The notes: a model not told the origin generated them from the sequence alone. 64,000 bases of DNA from Sarcocystis neurona (GCA_000727475.1 KL647332.1:1-64000); one strand, 5' to 3'. Shown: positions 47,223 through 58,714, counted from the first letter of the stretch. Numbers and translations: made by a program.

Positions 47223-50013
47223 TCCTCCACCCCACACCCTATCTACACGAGTCTGCGCAGACTAAAGAAACCGAGCGAACCCATGTCGTCGACTCGCAAT
47301 TCTACGTTGTACCAGAACGCAGTATAGCTAAGCCATCTGGCCTTCACACGTGTCAGCGCCTGTCTCTGCATCCGTGTTTCCCCCATGGGAAATTCGGGCA
47401 TAACGGCCCTGTATACAATTAGTGTTGGGGGCTCAGTCGTGGTGAAGCGGAAGATGGAGTAGGAAGTGTAAACACTCGCACCCCCAGCGGTCAGACGCAC
47501 GACAATAAAAAAAAATGAAGAGAGATGCGCAGGAAGACGTGACTGTACGTGTGTGGGTGGGTGGGTGGGTAGGTGTTTGAGTTTGAGTGGAAATGAGCGA
47601 GGGATGGGAGAGACAAGTTTTTTCGCGGAGAGTTTTCCTAAAGAGGAAAACACCTGCAGCCTTGGGCGTCTGCAAAAGGACTGTTTGTTGAGGAACTCTG
47701 TGAGCCGCGAATACTCGAGTGAAGGAAGGAGTAGTGTTTGCTAATTCCTAGACACACGCACACAGAGAATGTTATAATTTACGCAGGGGGATGACATTTA
47801 TTTTGCAGAAAAGGATGTCATAAATTGCCTCCCGTACATATATTATACAAACACAGAGGAAGATGACAGAGATATATATACACGTACATGTATCTATTTG
47901 TAGGTATGTATATACGCATAAATATACATATATATGTACATGTATCAGTTGATTTATAAAGGGATGGGAACGATCGATATACGGCGGTGTGGAGAGCAGA
48001 ACTGACAAGCGTACATATTTCAAGGGGTGCATGCAAAAAGTTTGTGACGAGAGTTAAATGAGTTGCTGAAAGCTGCCTCCGTGGCAGAGCACGGAGAGGT
48101 GTACGACGGGCTGTAAGGAGAGGTCTAGACAGGTAGGTTTACAGTCAAGAGGCCGACAGAAATATGTAGACACTTCACAGTAGACGGACAGAGACAACTC
48201 CAGCAGCACAAAAAGTACGTAGAAGATATTAAGAGACGTGGAGAAAAAAACTCAGATTCACTGGCGCGTCGCGACGTGCAGAGGTCTTTACACGTATTCA
48301 CGTGGACTTTAATAAGGAACGGCGTGTACAGACACCTACATGTAATTACACACGGAGGGATTTCCCGCCCCGAGGTGTCGCACAGGGAGGGCAGCAGAAT
48401 TCGGTGAGAAAGTCGCTATTGAACGACAGAAAAATCAGCGCAAATGCACAACAGAGAGTCCTTGGTGATGAGAAAAGGCGACGTGCGGCACAGATGCAAA
48501 GGATCCGCAGAAACGCAACCACCGCAAGGTCAAAATGTACATTTCCGCAGTACGCAGGCAACCCTGGGGGCACACAAAGATCGGCTGGAATTTGCATGGC
48601 CACGTGGACAACAACCGGCAAATTTACTGCCGAAGGTGTCTACGTGTGTATTATGTGTGCGCCAGGTACAATTTTCAAGTGTTCAAGTCATGAGAGCTGA
48701 AGACGACTCCGCAAAGAAATGTAGACATAGGACGTGTACAAGAGACATGCACGAGCGAGGTACAGAGAGCTCCCGAAGTGCAGAACGCGGCTGGTTGAGT
48801 TGCCAGATCATCCTTGGGAACTAACTCCGAAACCTGTAGACATTTGTACTCTTTACATCTGGGGTAGAAGGTGAAAGCTTGGCGTGTACCCATCATGTGG
48901 GCTTCTGCGCACATATATGGGAAGCACACGTCAAAAGTTGTTATCAGACATGAATCCATATGTATGTAGGTGGGGGCAATACAAAGGCTGAAATACACTT
49001 GTGCGGACAGTTGTATGCACGATTGTACGTGGATACAGAACGAGATCCGGACATATATTGAGATACATTTTCTGTGTCTACGTATGTACTTGTACGTACG
49101 GAGAAAAAGAGAAGTGCACATGTATACACACACACAGAGGCTTAGTATTTACAGTGTGAAGAACGAGATTGCGTAACATTGCAGACGGGGAAGGAGTGAA
49201 ACGGAAGCCTCTCGCGTGATAGGAATTGACAGAAAACGTGGAAGTCGCGGACCTGTACGGCGGGAAACTATTTTAATACCTCTGCGTGCACCTACATACA
49301 TCTATACGTGCACCTACATACATCTATACGTGCACCTTTATATACGTGGAACGGTAGATGCTCATCTCCGTATCTGTATACGCATGTTCTCAAGTGTACA
49401 TACTGTATAAATATACACACGTCTACATACGTAAGTGTAAAGCCGGTGATATGTGAGAGCAAGTGATGGAGACGTGATGATATATGGACGTACATACAGG
49501 CATAGGTATATGGATACAGCGACGAACAGAAAGAATGACAGTATGGATACAGATATGGTAGCAAAGCTGGATTTGCAGGTGTGGGCACATAGACTCAGGT
49601 ACACGTAACGGTGTGGATGTGTAGGAACGAGGGGCCCAGAGGGTACTCGTGACAGCACATGTATGCGAGATAAGCAGCCAGATAGAGAGCCATGGGCAGC
49701 CCATAAACGGAGACTGTGGTTGACGTCTGCGTGCGTATATGTATGTGTATACGTGTGTAACTCATCCTATATAAGCGGATATATGATAACTATATACGTG
49801 TGTACTTCCCTCTCTCTCTGTCTCTTTCTTTCCCTATATATATATATATATATATATTAATGTATATTGCACACCCCACGAGTGAGCTGAGGAATCAAAG
49901 CGATGAAACGTCAGCGACGCGGAAAATTGCAGCATGGAAGATGTAAGTGCATGTGTGGATGTACGTGGGTGTGTGGCCGAGAAGGCGAAATCTGCAGCAA
50001 CAAGGGAAACTGA
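47223..50013. other. Mixed stretch, no resolved gene
   Basis: A GTGGG microsatellite at about 47555-47570 and TA runs at 47865-47940 and 49836-49858. Frames at 48302-48700 (plus, 132 codons, basic, QQRVLGDEKRRRAAQMQRI) and 49133-48675 (minus, with TTFDVCFPYMCAEAHMMGT) are plausible exons of opposite strands, but neither is supported further. Confidence 0.4.
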
Positions 50014-50235
50014 ATGTCAGGGGAGAACACAAAGGTGGCAGACACGAAAGTCCTTCCCGGCGACGCAGGCAAAGACACTACAAAATACCCCGTAAAGGGT
50101 ATTTGCAGTGGCAAGTTGGTGATTATTACAAGCCGCCACACAAAACCTTGTAAACTGCTTCACAGACAAAAACTCGCTACAGAGGTATATGCAGGAGAGG
50201 TCACCGTGAATTACGACGGCTGGCCTTCGATATGA
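50014..50235 (+). CDS. Hypothetical small protein, 73 aa
   Basis: Complete ATG-to-TGA frame with 52 of 73 codons purine-first. It reads MSGENTKVADTKVLPGDAGK, then a Lys-rich middle with VKGICSGKLVIITSRH, then EVYAGEVTVNYDGWPS, suggesting beta strands. Two Cys, no signal peptide and no recognised family. It could be a single-exon gene or an exon. Confidence 0.45.
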   Translation: MSGENTKVADTKVLPGDAGKDTTKYPVKGICSGKLVIITSRHTKPCKLLHRQKLATEVYAGEVTVNYDGWPSI

Positions 50236-51060
50236 TACTCGCATCAAAGTTACTTCGGTGGATATCAGCCACCTGTAACGCCAACCCTCACGCAGATCGC
50301 CTTTTACTCATTTATGTAGTGAGTCCTCTACATCTTGCTGTTATACCGAAGACTCCGACAGATGAGTGTGGCCTTTGAAACATTTTGTTCTCTCGAATCA
50401 AGGCAATGCAGATCCCGACGAATACCCAGCACATATGCGGTTGCAGATATTGACATATATATATACACACATACATACGTCTATCCAGGCACAAGTAGAA
50501 GGTTGTTGACAATCTTGAATATCTACCCGAGGTCGACTCCACAGTCCGTCCTTGCATCGACCTAAATGCTCAGGCGTGTATAATACATTCACAGAAAGTC
50601 AACGACGTAAAGGGTACAGATCTGGTTGTTCATCTGCCGACAAGGATGAAGCGAAAAGCACGTCCACCTAATATTAACAAGCTCATAAGATACAAGGTCC
50701 CTTATAAAAATGTCGTCACCAGACCACCGGGGCGGAACTTAGGGGATATGCGGATTTTCCATGCTAGAAGCCACTGAAGACAACACATGTCCAAGAAAAA
50801 CAGGAATAGCCCAGAATATTCGCCTGACACACTGGCATTTCTTGGATTCCGTGATAATCTTTTCCCTTCTTCATCCGCAACTGGGCGGCACCACACGCAT
50901 ACTCTAACCACAAGTCTATCGTACGCGTCCTAGACGTGCATTTAAGCTGTGCAAACGCGACGTATTCAGAAGCTGGCGACTACAAAGTTCACACCTGGAG
51001 TCGCGTATCCATATAACGCAGCAGTATTCCCTTCGTAGAAAGTAGACATCTCTTTCGCAG
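50236..51060. other. Stretch without a supported gene
   Basis: One TA/CATA run at about 50453-50475. A 48-codon plus frame (MLEATEDNTCPRKTGIAQNI, about 50760-50907) is possible. Nothing else stands out. Confidence 0.4.
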
Positions 51061-51134
51061 TTCTTTTCACCCAATGCTGTTGCCTGTCCTCCTCCTCCTT
51101 TCTCTTTTCTCTCTCTCTACTCTATCGGGGTGAG

Positions 51135-51993
51135 TTTCCGTCTTATGTACCTGCCCGAAGGCACCCGGGAAACGGCGAAGATGCGGACTGGCAAGGAGTT
51201 GTCTTCTAGCCTCATGATAGTGATCCCCCGTCGTGGCGAGAGGGTGACCATACACATTCAGAACTCCCGATCCACCGTGCTTCACACTACCACCCGAGGG
51301 GCGGGGTTTATTTGCATCAACCGCCGACGGGACAGTACCAGCACCACCAGGATGCGCCATTCTGTTGGAGGAGTAGAAATGAAGGTTGGTCAAAAAAGAG
51401 GCGAGTGCTTTTTTTTTAGAAAGAAAATGGAAGACACTGCTTCTGGCTGCTTTACCACCTTTATCGAAAGGAAATGGTCACCTCATTAGTTGTTCTCAAG
51501 GCCGGTCCCGGCACGCTCGGATCGTCGGCTGCGGTGGGGAGGAGAGTAAGTACAACAGAAGAACGTGAAGCGCGTCTCATCTCGGGATATTCACACTCGC
51601 ACACTACGAGCTCAGTGTACGACTCTAGCGATTTGCAACGCAACTAGAAACCTTCGTGTATTGAGAGAAGATCAAGACAATGACGAATGGGTGTAGAGAG
51701 GACTTGCGCGCTCGGAGTGAAAGATGCGGAGATGTAAAATGGGGTGGGACGCAGAATAGTATCACAAAAGAAGTAAAGTCGACGAAAACACTTGTGTGCA
51801 GTTCGTGGCGCACACCGTTAAATACGAAGTGTATTCATCATTGTCAAACGCGTTTCTACGAGGGTACACAGGGGGTCCCGTCGGTAATGGCAGCGGTCTG
51901 CAGAATATCTCTGCTGGTCTTAGCTCACCTGATTACCGACGGCAACAAACGTGCAAGAATTGTACCTTCACAACAGTAACGTTGTCGTGGTGA
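51135..51993 (+). CDS. Three-exon hypothetical gene (3' part)
   Basis: A pyrimidine-rich stretch (51061-51127) precedes acceptor GGGGTGAG. Exon 51135-51384 contains ELSSSLMIVIPRRGERVTIH and ends GAAG|GTTGGT. Exon 51420-51545 follows a T9-AG acceptor, contains HCFWLLYHLYRKEMVTSLVV, and ends with a consensus donor AGA|GTAAGT. Exon 51802-51993 follows TTGTGTGCAG, contains VAHTVKYEVYSSLSNAFLRG and a QTCKNCTF Cys pair, and ends TGA. All joins are phase 0. Oddities: the first intron would be only 35 nt, and other plus frames of the first exon are open too. Upstream exons are missing from the model. No family is recognised. Confidence 0.4.
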
Positions 51994-52409
51994 CCGCAGA
52001 GGTATTACTAAGACGAACTTTGCCGTTCGTAGACGTATTTTTGCGTGAAAATTTGTGTCCAAATTCGCCTGCTGACTTGTCTGTGGAAGCGACGTGTGGA
52101 AGACTGCGGAGTTACAGAACCACTATACCATGTAAACAGTGGATAACGACAACGCCAGCCTTTTATCTCCGCAGACCCGTCTGGTATAGGTCTGTTCCGT
52201 GTCGTTGGTGACCACCAGAGAAATACCGTTTTACTTCACTCGGAAACAAAGAATGTGCTCCCCAATATGTAGAGTGTAGGCTATGAACCGTGGCATCATC
52301 ATCCGTAGTTGAGAGAAATGCTGCCAACATTCGAGGCAGTAAAGGACAGTGGTGACACGTAGGTAGCGTGAAGATATAAGGTCCTGCAAGTGGATTCCTG
52401 TCGAAACGA

Positions 52410-52688
52410 TCACCTCACCGAGATGTGGAAGTCTCGGAAGGTATAATCCCCCTTATAGTGTCGCTTGCCTCCAGCGAAGGAAAGTGTTACTCTTTTTGTC
52501 TGCTGTGGTAGTTGCGTAGTAACGTCACACCCGTAGTGAAGTTCCCGATGTAACGGCGAATGTTCGAATAAGTGTGCGTCCACCTGCGTGTATGCATACA
52601 TAAAGAACATGAAATCTACGTCGATGGTGCATCTACTTGTGTAATTGTTAGGGTGTGCTTGCTGCGCACGAGGCTTTGTGTAAATCAA
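52410..52688 (-). CDS. Hypothetical exon, 92 codons
   Basis: The minus frame reads TIDVDFMFFMYAYTQVDAHL and then FEHSPLHRELHYGCDVTTQL, ending GDYTFRDFHISVR and a stop. Its composition is mixed and unlike a repeat translation. No ATG sits at the start (ATA/TTG-type codon), so it would be an exon. No family; the codon bias is only average. Confidence 0.3.
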   Translation of the reverse strand: MIYTKPRAQQAHPNNYTSRCTIDVDFMFFMYAYTQVDAHLFEHSPLHRELHYGCDVTTQLPQQTKRVTLSFAGGKRHYKGDYTFRDFHISVR

Positions 52689-52733
52689 TTTCTATAACAA
52701 AAAGATGGTCTACAAAAACAAACAGTTGCGCCT

Positions 52734-53165
52734 GTGTGCTGTGTGCGTATAGTAGCCCAGTCGAGGTGGGTGTTGCTGAAGCAGCGCCGACGAAAGACTG
52801 ACATGAAGAAGGATCGGCTAGCCGACTTCTTCCTACGTGTCAAAAGGCGAAAACACGCTCGCCAAGCTGCGATCCATCTGTGGGGTTGCGTCAAATGTCA
52901 AGATCGGAGTAGTAGCCGCAAGAGCGGCTAGTTGACACAGTCGTGGTGAACGAGGAGACGGAAAAACACTGAAAAGCAGCGCACAGTTAGTTCGCTGCAG
53001 AAGGAGATAGCAGCAGAGAGTGAGACTAAAAGGATAGCTAGCTATCGTGAAGGAAGGCAACACCGCAGCTGGTAGAGTGTGTCGTTTCCGGTGCTGCATG
53101 TAGCACCGGTACACGCGAGGGCCGCGCTTTTGCGTGGCGTGGCGACGAGAAAGTCGCCGAGGCAT
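52734..53165. CDS. Ambiguous exon region
   Basis: The plus strand (52734-52931) gives a Lys/Arg-rich peptide with KQRRRKTDMKKDRLADFF, like a nuclear-localisation stretch. The minus strand (53165-52833) gives a 110-codon Arg/Cys/Leu-rich frame. Only one can be real. Confidence 0.28.
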
Positions 53166-53217
53166 GCGCCTGCAGCAGGGAGGCTAGCAGTAACTGTCAT
53201 GTTCTACTGACGAAGAG

Positions 53218-53881
53218 GTGTCTAGATGCCTACTTCTTTCCCGCCGTGCGAGACGACAGCCAGCTTGCTGCACACGCTTCCGTGGGAAGGCCCCACCGGA
53301 GGATGAGAACTCTCAACGTGTAACAGAGGACAGAAATGCGACACGCAGAAACGGCAACTTCACAGTGGGAGCAGAAGTAAAAGAGTCGCAATTGATGGGT
53401 GCAGCAGCCATGCTGGCGCACTACCTGGAGCAAAACTAGGTGCAACGCCAGGAGCAGGAGGAAGAGGTTTAGCACTTGTGATACAAGGAGTGGGAACACT
53501 TGCACGAGCAACAGTCTCAACACGAAGAAGAACAGCACGACCAGTGTGGCAGCGGCGTGGACAGCGTCACCGATAGTTGAAGACCTGCCTACAGCGCGGT
53601 CCTTTTCGAAGAGAACTGGCGTAACCGTGGGTGACAGCACCAGCTCGGACAGCAACAGGACCAGCAGAAACTGCAGCAATAGTACTGGTATAATGGCAGA
53701 GTTACAGCATCTGCGATTCACAGCGGCACGGACAGGAGTGCAACAGGCGAAGCAGGGGGAGCGCACAGCGCCAGGTGAAACTGGAAATAAACAGCCGCGC
53801 TGCTGGATTATTATTATGAGAAAACAGACCCACCGACAAAGTACTACACAAAGAAAGCCACTTTTTGGTATTTCGATGTGA
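53218..53881 (+). pseudogene. Decayed Gln/Glu-rich coding tract
   Basis: In one plus phase (after LAHYLEQN) the sequence reads VQRQEQEEEV, then YKEWEHLHEQQSQHEEEQHD and QQDQQKLQQ, but stops interrupt it at least four times. The other plus phase is open for 160 codons (53399-53881, Thr/Ser/Arg-rich) and the minus strand for 178 codons (53766-53230, Leu-rich). The pattern fits a degraded CAG/GAG-type repeat region. Whether any phase is still translated is unclear. Confidence 0.35.
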
Positions 53882-54039
53882 GCGCCGCTACTTCGAACAA
53901 CACGTCATTTCTGCCTACCAAAACAGTTGCTGTCCACTACAGTCGCTTTGCGTCTCTGTTACACACACGCTTTGTGTGAAGATGCACCGCAGCATTTAGC
54001 GTCCACGGGTGAAGCATTCACCGATGTATATACACGTAG

Positions 54040-54947
54040 AGAATACTGCTACACATACGTGAATGTCATACGGATATACGAAAAAGGAAGTTCTGTATAC
54101 ATCTTTGCGGAGCGAATTTCTGACCAATCTTCCATTGTGTGTATATACATATATATATATGTATGTGTGTATTCTATTATATAGAAGTATTTATTCTGGA
54201 CTCGTTTTGATGAACGTGTTGTTGTTCCCTATCATTCCCCGGGCACAGACACACATATAGACACTTCGAAGAAAAGTAGACACACACATATATATACACA
54301 TACATATATGAGCATATTGACGTCAGCACTGATACGAGGACACTTCTGTCTTTTTGAAGGAAACATGCAAAAATATCTTCCAGCCCCACAATGCAGCGGC
54401 ATCGCTTTTCATCTCCTCCTCCTCCTCCTCCATTCACCTTCCCTCTGTCAATACATTATAATACACAAACATACACGCGCATATAAATAAATATATCTGT
54501 ATATGAATAGGAGGACAGATAATATTGAGATGCATACACTTAAACACATCCACACACACATATATATACGTATATATACACACACGTAAATGTGTTCATG
54601 TATCCTGGGTATTACATATATATATATACAGAGAATCATACACATACATATATACATATATATACAGAAGCGTTCAAAACGAACAGAGCGCGTGTGTACA
54701 CATCCATTCATATATATATAATCATACATATTGAGACACATATATATAATATATGAATGTGTGTCTACCCACAGTTACTCATATACGCATTTACACACAT
54801 ACACATGCGTATATATATATATATATGCGTATTCATATATATTGTATATACATACGTTTATATGTACATTATATGTATCCTTGTATATATACCTGTCTCC
54901 ATGGAAAGATTCGAGGCATCTCATATATATATGAATATACGTTTTGA
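54040..54947. repeat. TA/CATA microsatellite belt
   Basis: Long runs of ATATAT with TGTATACA and CACACATA variants, densest at 54145-54165, 54540-54585, 54612-54665 and 54705-54900. Frames here are Tyr/Ile/Cys repeat translations. Confidence 0.85.
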
Positions 54948-55127
54948 ATCGGTAGAGTTGTTCTCCCGAGAAGTGTAGAAGGACGAGGACGATACGAAGA
55001 AGAAAAAAAGGGCACTTCGAAGAAGAAAAAGAGGCGACTTTCGAGCAGCAGAAGCGGGGGGCGCGTCAAATTCTTGGAGAAAAAAACAGGAAGATTCGGT
55101 CCACAACGAACATCTTCTTCTTCATGA
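54948..55127 (+). CDS. Basic Lys/Arg/Ser-rich hypothetical exon
   Basis: Open from after TGA (54945-54947) to TGA (55125-55127). It contains RYEEEKKGTSKKKKRRLSSS, then RSGGRVKFLEKKTGRFGPQ and a serine run. The KKKKRR cluster would serve as a nuclear-localisation signal. It has no ATG, so it would be an exon. The strand is A/G-rich, which favours such peptides by chance; the minus strand gives a Phe/Ser-rich frame. Confidence 0.32.
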   Translation: MGRVVLPRSVEGRGRYEEEKKGTSKKKKRRLSSSRSGGRVKFLEKKTGRFGPQRTSSSS

Positions 55128-55249
55128 GAATCTGCAAAAAAAGAAGAAACGGAAACGAAAAAGGGGAATTTCTTGAAAAGTCCCAACCCACACCAAACAC
55201 ACGCATCCTCCTGCGAAAGCAAAAACTTTTACATCATCTCCATAAATAT

Positions 55250-55860
55250 ATATTTATATATGTGTATACATGTATGTATACCTGCACACAGACAAACATA
55301 TATATATATATATATATTGCTCTGTCTCACTTTCTCTCTACAAATATATATATATACATATGTATACGTATACACACATACATACATACATCCATACATC
55401 CATACACTTATATGTATATACTTCTCTATTTGAGTTTCTCTCTACAAATATATATATATATATATGTACACGCACACATACATATACTTACATATATAAA
55501 TATATATATAATTCTCTATCTCATGTTCTCTCTACATATATATATATATATATATATATATGTATACGTATACACACATACATACATACATACATATACA
55601 TACATATACATACATACATACATATACATACATACATACATATACATAGATACATACATATACATACATACATACATATACATATACATACATACATATA
55701 CATACATACATATACATACATACATATACATACATACATCCATACACTTATATGTATATACTTCTCTATTTGAGTTTCTCTGTACAAATATATGTATATA
55801 TACACATATGTAGATAAACGTTGATAGACCCATAAATTTATACAAATATATGCATATATA
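55250..55860. repeat. CATA/TA microsatellite with higher-order repeat
   Basis: (CATA)n and CATACATATACATA arrays (55560-55740) with TA runs. The unit CTCTATTTGAGTTTCTCT plus ACAAATATAT recurs at about 55428 and 55768, and related CTCTACAAATATAT units occur near 55336 and 55531. Confidence 0.9.
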
Positions 55861-56355
55861 TGTATTCTTGCTTCGATCCCCTATACACAGAGAAAAGTTG
55901 ATAGAGTCAGTAGTTTAGATCTATATCTATGTATTTCTATAGTCCTATATATATGCATATATATGAAAATAAATATCCATTATTTATAGAAATATATATG
56001 AATATGCACGTATGTGTATGGGAGAAATATATATAGAAAGACGTAAATATGCTGGCTTCTTCATTAAAGCATGCACGACGTACAAATAATTCTGGTGTAT
56101 GGAGGTCAACATATACACATATATGTATATACTACATATAAATACATATATATATATTTATGTTAAAGTGTGTATATATATATATGTCCATACACGCATT
56201 CATATATCCTTATAAAGAGATCCATATATGTATGTATACACGCATTTGTCATGAATAGATATATATATGTATATATACACACTTCAGATACAAATATATA
56301 TATATATATGTCGGGATTTAGGCAGGCACGCACGTACGTGTACATACATGTTTTT
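55861..56355. repeat. TA-rich spacer
   Basis: Imperfect TA runs (55950-56010, 56110-56160, 56172-56188, 56255-56315) and no credible coding frame. Confidence 0.7.
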
Positions 56356-56460
56356 GTGTGACAGGCTCTCTCACCCTCTGTTTTCTTCCGTCTTTTTCTC
56401 TCTTTTTCTCCCTCTCTCTTTATCATTCTGTCTCCCTTTCATCTCTTATCTTCTGTGGAG

Positions 56461-57075
56461 ACGCGTGTCTCAAGAGGGCCTCCCCACTCTGTCGTCGGCA
56501 CCTCTCCGCAGGGGTCGGTCCTTCCCGCACTCCCCCAACAGCAGGAGCAGCAGCAACAGCAGCAGGAGCAGCAACAGAAGCAGCAGCAGCAACAGAAGCA
56601 GCAGCAGTAGTCGCAGGAGGAGCAGATGGTTGGTGCACTGTTTTTGCAGACGAGAAAGAGAGGAAGCAAAAGAAGTTGTCGGAGTTGTGTCGGCTTCTGC
56701 GCCGCGTGTGGCGAAGGCAGCGGTAGGCACACGCCTGGTTGAATGAACTTCGCGGGGGAACGCGGTGATGTTGGGATGGGGAGGAAATGGCGCGCGCAGG
56801 AGCGTCGCGTAAAACGAAGAAGAAACGCATCACATCGGCGATCCACACAATACTACGTATTTCTTCTTCCTCCATTTTCACCCAGGAGGCGTAATATATT
56901 CCTGACGACGCGCATGCAAAGCGAAAAGGCAGCAGCACACGTCACGGAGGCCAAGAGAACAGAGACCGAGACGGAGAAAAAAGGAGACGAGACAGATAGA
57001 TATGTAGGCGGAGAAGGAGACAGAAAGAGAGATATATATGAAGAGGGAAAGCAACCGAGACAGAAAAAGAGGTAG
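56461..57075 (+). CDS. Two-exon Ala-rich hypothetical protein (3' part)
   Basis: A pyrimidine tract of about 95 nt (56360-56455) precedes an AG at 56459-56460. Exon 56461-56722 encodes a CAG-derived tract read in the Ala phase (TAGAAATAAGAATEAAAATE), then GGADGWCTVFADEKERKQKK and a LSELCRLLRRVWRR helix, ending CAGCG|GTAGGC. Exon 56886-57075 follows acceptor CTCCATTTTCACCCAG and joins in phase (split Arg codon). It reads RRNIFLTTRMQSEKAAAHVT, then a Glu/Thr/Lys/Asp/Arg-rich tail to TAG. The tail overlaps the start of a GAGACA-type repeat. Homopolymeric Ala runs of this kind are common in Eimeria proteins. Function unknown. Confidence 0.48.
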
Positions 57076-57089
57076 AAATATATATAGCA

Positions 57090-57460
57090 AGAGAAAGCAA
57101 TACAGACATATATACATGGACAGAGACAGCGAAACAGAGACAAAGCCACAGATATATAGAGAGAGAGACAGATATATATATATATATGTAGGGATATATA
57201 TATATAGATATATATATATATATGTAGGGATATATAGAGATATATATATATATGTATGTAGAGATATACATGTAGAGAGATAGAGAGACAGAAATATATA
57301 GAGAGAGAGTATTTGGGAGACAAATAGATAGATATATATATATATATAGTGAGAGAGACAAATATATAGATATATATATACAGGGAGAGAGACATACATA
57401 TATAGAGAGAGAAGAGATAGACAGAGAGAGACAGATATATACACATATATATAGACGAGG
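57090..57460. repeat. TA plus GAGAGACA interspersed microsatellite
   Basis: Alternating blocks of ATATAT and (A/T)GAGAGA(C)A, including three TATATGTA-(GGG/TG)-type units at about 57180-57270. No coding evidence. Confidence 0.85.
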
Positions 57461-57539
57461 GCAGAGAAGAGTTCTCACAGGGAAAGGATCGACAGCAGCT
57501 CGAACCGTTGTTGCGTCGTTCCACGCCTTCCTGCATCCG

Positions 57540-57780
57540 TCCCTGCAGCAGCAACAGCAGCAACATTCGTAGGGGTAGGAGCAGCAGCAACAGCAGTGCA
57601 AGAACTGGGCAGCAGGAGCAGCAACGGGAAACAACGAGCAGCAAAAATCGCAGTAACACCAACAGCGACGTACCACCAGCAGTGGAGACACACCAGCAGC
57701 AGCAACAGCAGCAGCAGGAATCGCAGCAGCGGCACCCCTCAGCAGCTATGCAGCAACAGGAGTAGGCCTCGCAATAGGAA
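57540..57780 (+). repeat. Impure CAG repeat tract
   Basis: Many CAG/CAA/AGCAGC units on the plus strand. The three phases read Gln-, Ser- or Ala-rich. The Ala phase stays open to about 57868 (SSYAATGVGLAIGTAGIPAA) and the Gln/Ser phase ends at TAG (57763-57765). A coding exon is plausible, but its phase and strand are unresolved. Confidence 0.7.
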
Positions 57781-57869
57781 CAGCAGGAATACCAGCGGCA
57801 CTGGTGACGCCAGCAACAGCACCGACAGACCAGCAGCACCGGCAGGGTGTGCCACGACACACGACGTCC

Positions 57870-58447
57870 TAGTCAGCTTCTTCCGTGTGCCTCCTGCACC
57901 GGCGCATACATCCGACAACACGTCTTCCTCCCACTTTCCGCGTTGCTGCTGCTGTTGCTGCTGTTGCTGTTGCTGCTGCTGCTGTTGCTGCTNNNNNNNN
58001 NNNNNNNNNNNNNNNNNNNNNNNNNNNNNNNNNNNNNNNNNNNNNNNNNNNNNNNNNNNNNNNNNNNNNNNNNNNNNNNNNNNNNNNNNNNNNNNNNNNN
58101 NNNNNNNNNNNNNNNNNNNNNNNNNNNNNNNNNNNNNNNNNNNNNNNNNNNNNNNNNNNNNNNNNNNNNNNNNNNNNNNNNNNNNNNNNNNNNNNNNNNN
58201 NNNNNNNNNNNNNNNNNNNNNNNNNNNNNNNNNNNNNNNNNNNNNNNNNNNNNNNNNNNNNNNNNNNNNNNNNNNNNNNNNNNNNNNNNNNNNNNNNNNN
58301 NNNNNNNNNNNNNNNNNNNNNNNNNNNNNNNNNNNNNNNNNNNNNNNNNNNNNNNNNNNNNNNNNNNNNNNNNNNNNNNNNNNNNNNNNNNNNCTGCTGC
58401 TGTTGCTGCTGCTGTTGTGTTGCTGCTGCTGCTGTTGCTGCTGCTGC

Positions 58448-58479
<32 letters not shown>

Positions 58480-58656
58480 CTGTTGCTGCTGCTGTTGTTG
58501 CTGCTGCTGCTGGTATTGCTGCAGTTTTTTCTGCTGTTTACCTTGAGGATAGAGATAGCCAAAGGAAGGGCAGAGAGCCTGGCGGTCCATCTGCTGCTGC
58601 TCGGTGGATGAGAGAGAATTACCGACGAGACGCAAAACCCGGAAATCTGCCTCCGT
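57870..58656 (-). CDS. Poly-Gln protein, unidentified
   Basis: On the minus strand, after acceptor GATTGTGGCTTGCAG, the frame reads TEADFRVLRLVGNSLSSTEQ, then QQMDRQALCPSFGYLYPQ, then a long Gln run through the CTG array. After the gap it continues Gln and exits as RGKWEEDVLSDVCAGAGGTR. A possible donor, CAAG|GTAAAC (58542), could remove the link to the Gln run. Non-repeat flanks with ordinary composition on both sides argue that the array is translated. Such tracts are typical of Eimeria proteins, so the run says nothing about function. Phase across the gap is unknown. Confidence 0.6.
57944..58524. repeat. CTG/TTG array containing an assembly gap
   Basis: CTG with interspersed TTG runs 57944-57992, then N, then 58394-58512 with the same units (over 35 triplets visible on the right side alone). 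The minus strand reads Gln throughout on both sides. Confidence 0.95.
57993..58393. other. Assembly gap (401 N) inside the CTG array
   Basis: The flanks are the same triplet repeat, so the gap is almost certainly a collapsed or unresolved repeat. True length is unknown. Confidence 1.
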
Positions 58657-58714
58657 CTGCAAGCCACAATCCCTCACCCCACATAAAACACACATTCACA
58701 TACCCTTCCTCAAA

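Noticed and set aside
55124..55813. 229-codon plus frame and several 70-167-codon frames of Tyr/Ile/His/Thr.
   Set aside because: Pure translation of CATA/TA microsatellite; stop-free by repeat composition.
56853..57860. 335-codon minus frame.
   Set aside because: Mostly Leu/Ser/Tyr/Ile/Cys translation of TA, GAGACA and CAG repeats, and antisense to a better-supported spliced plus gene.
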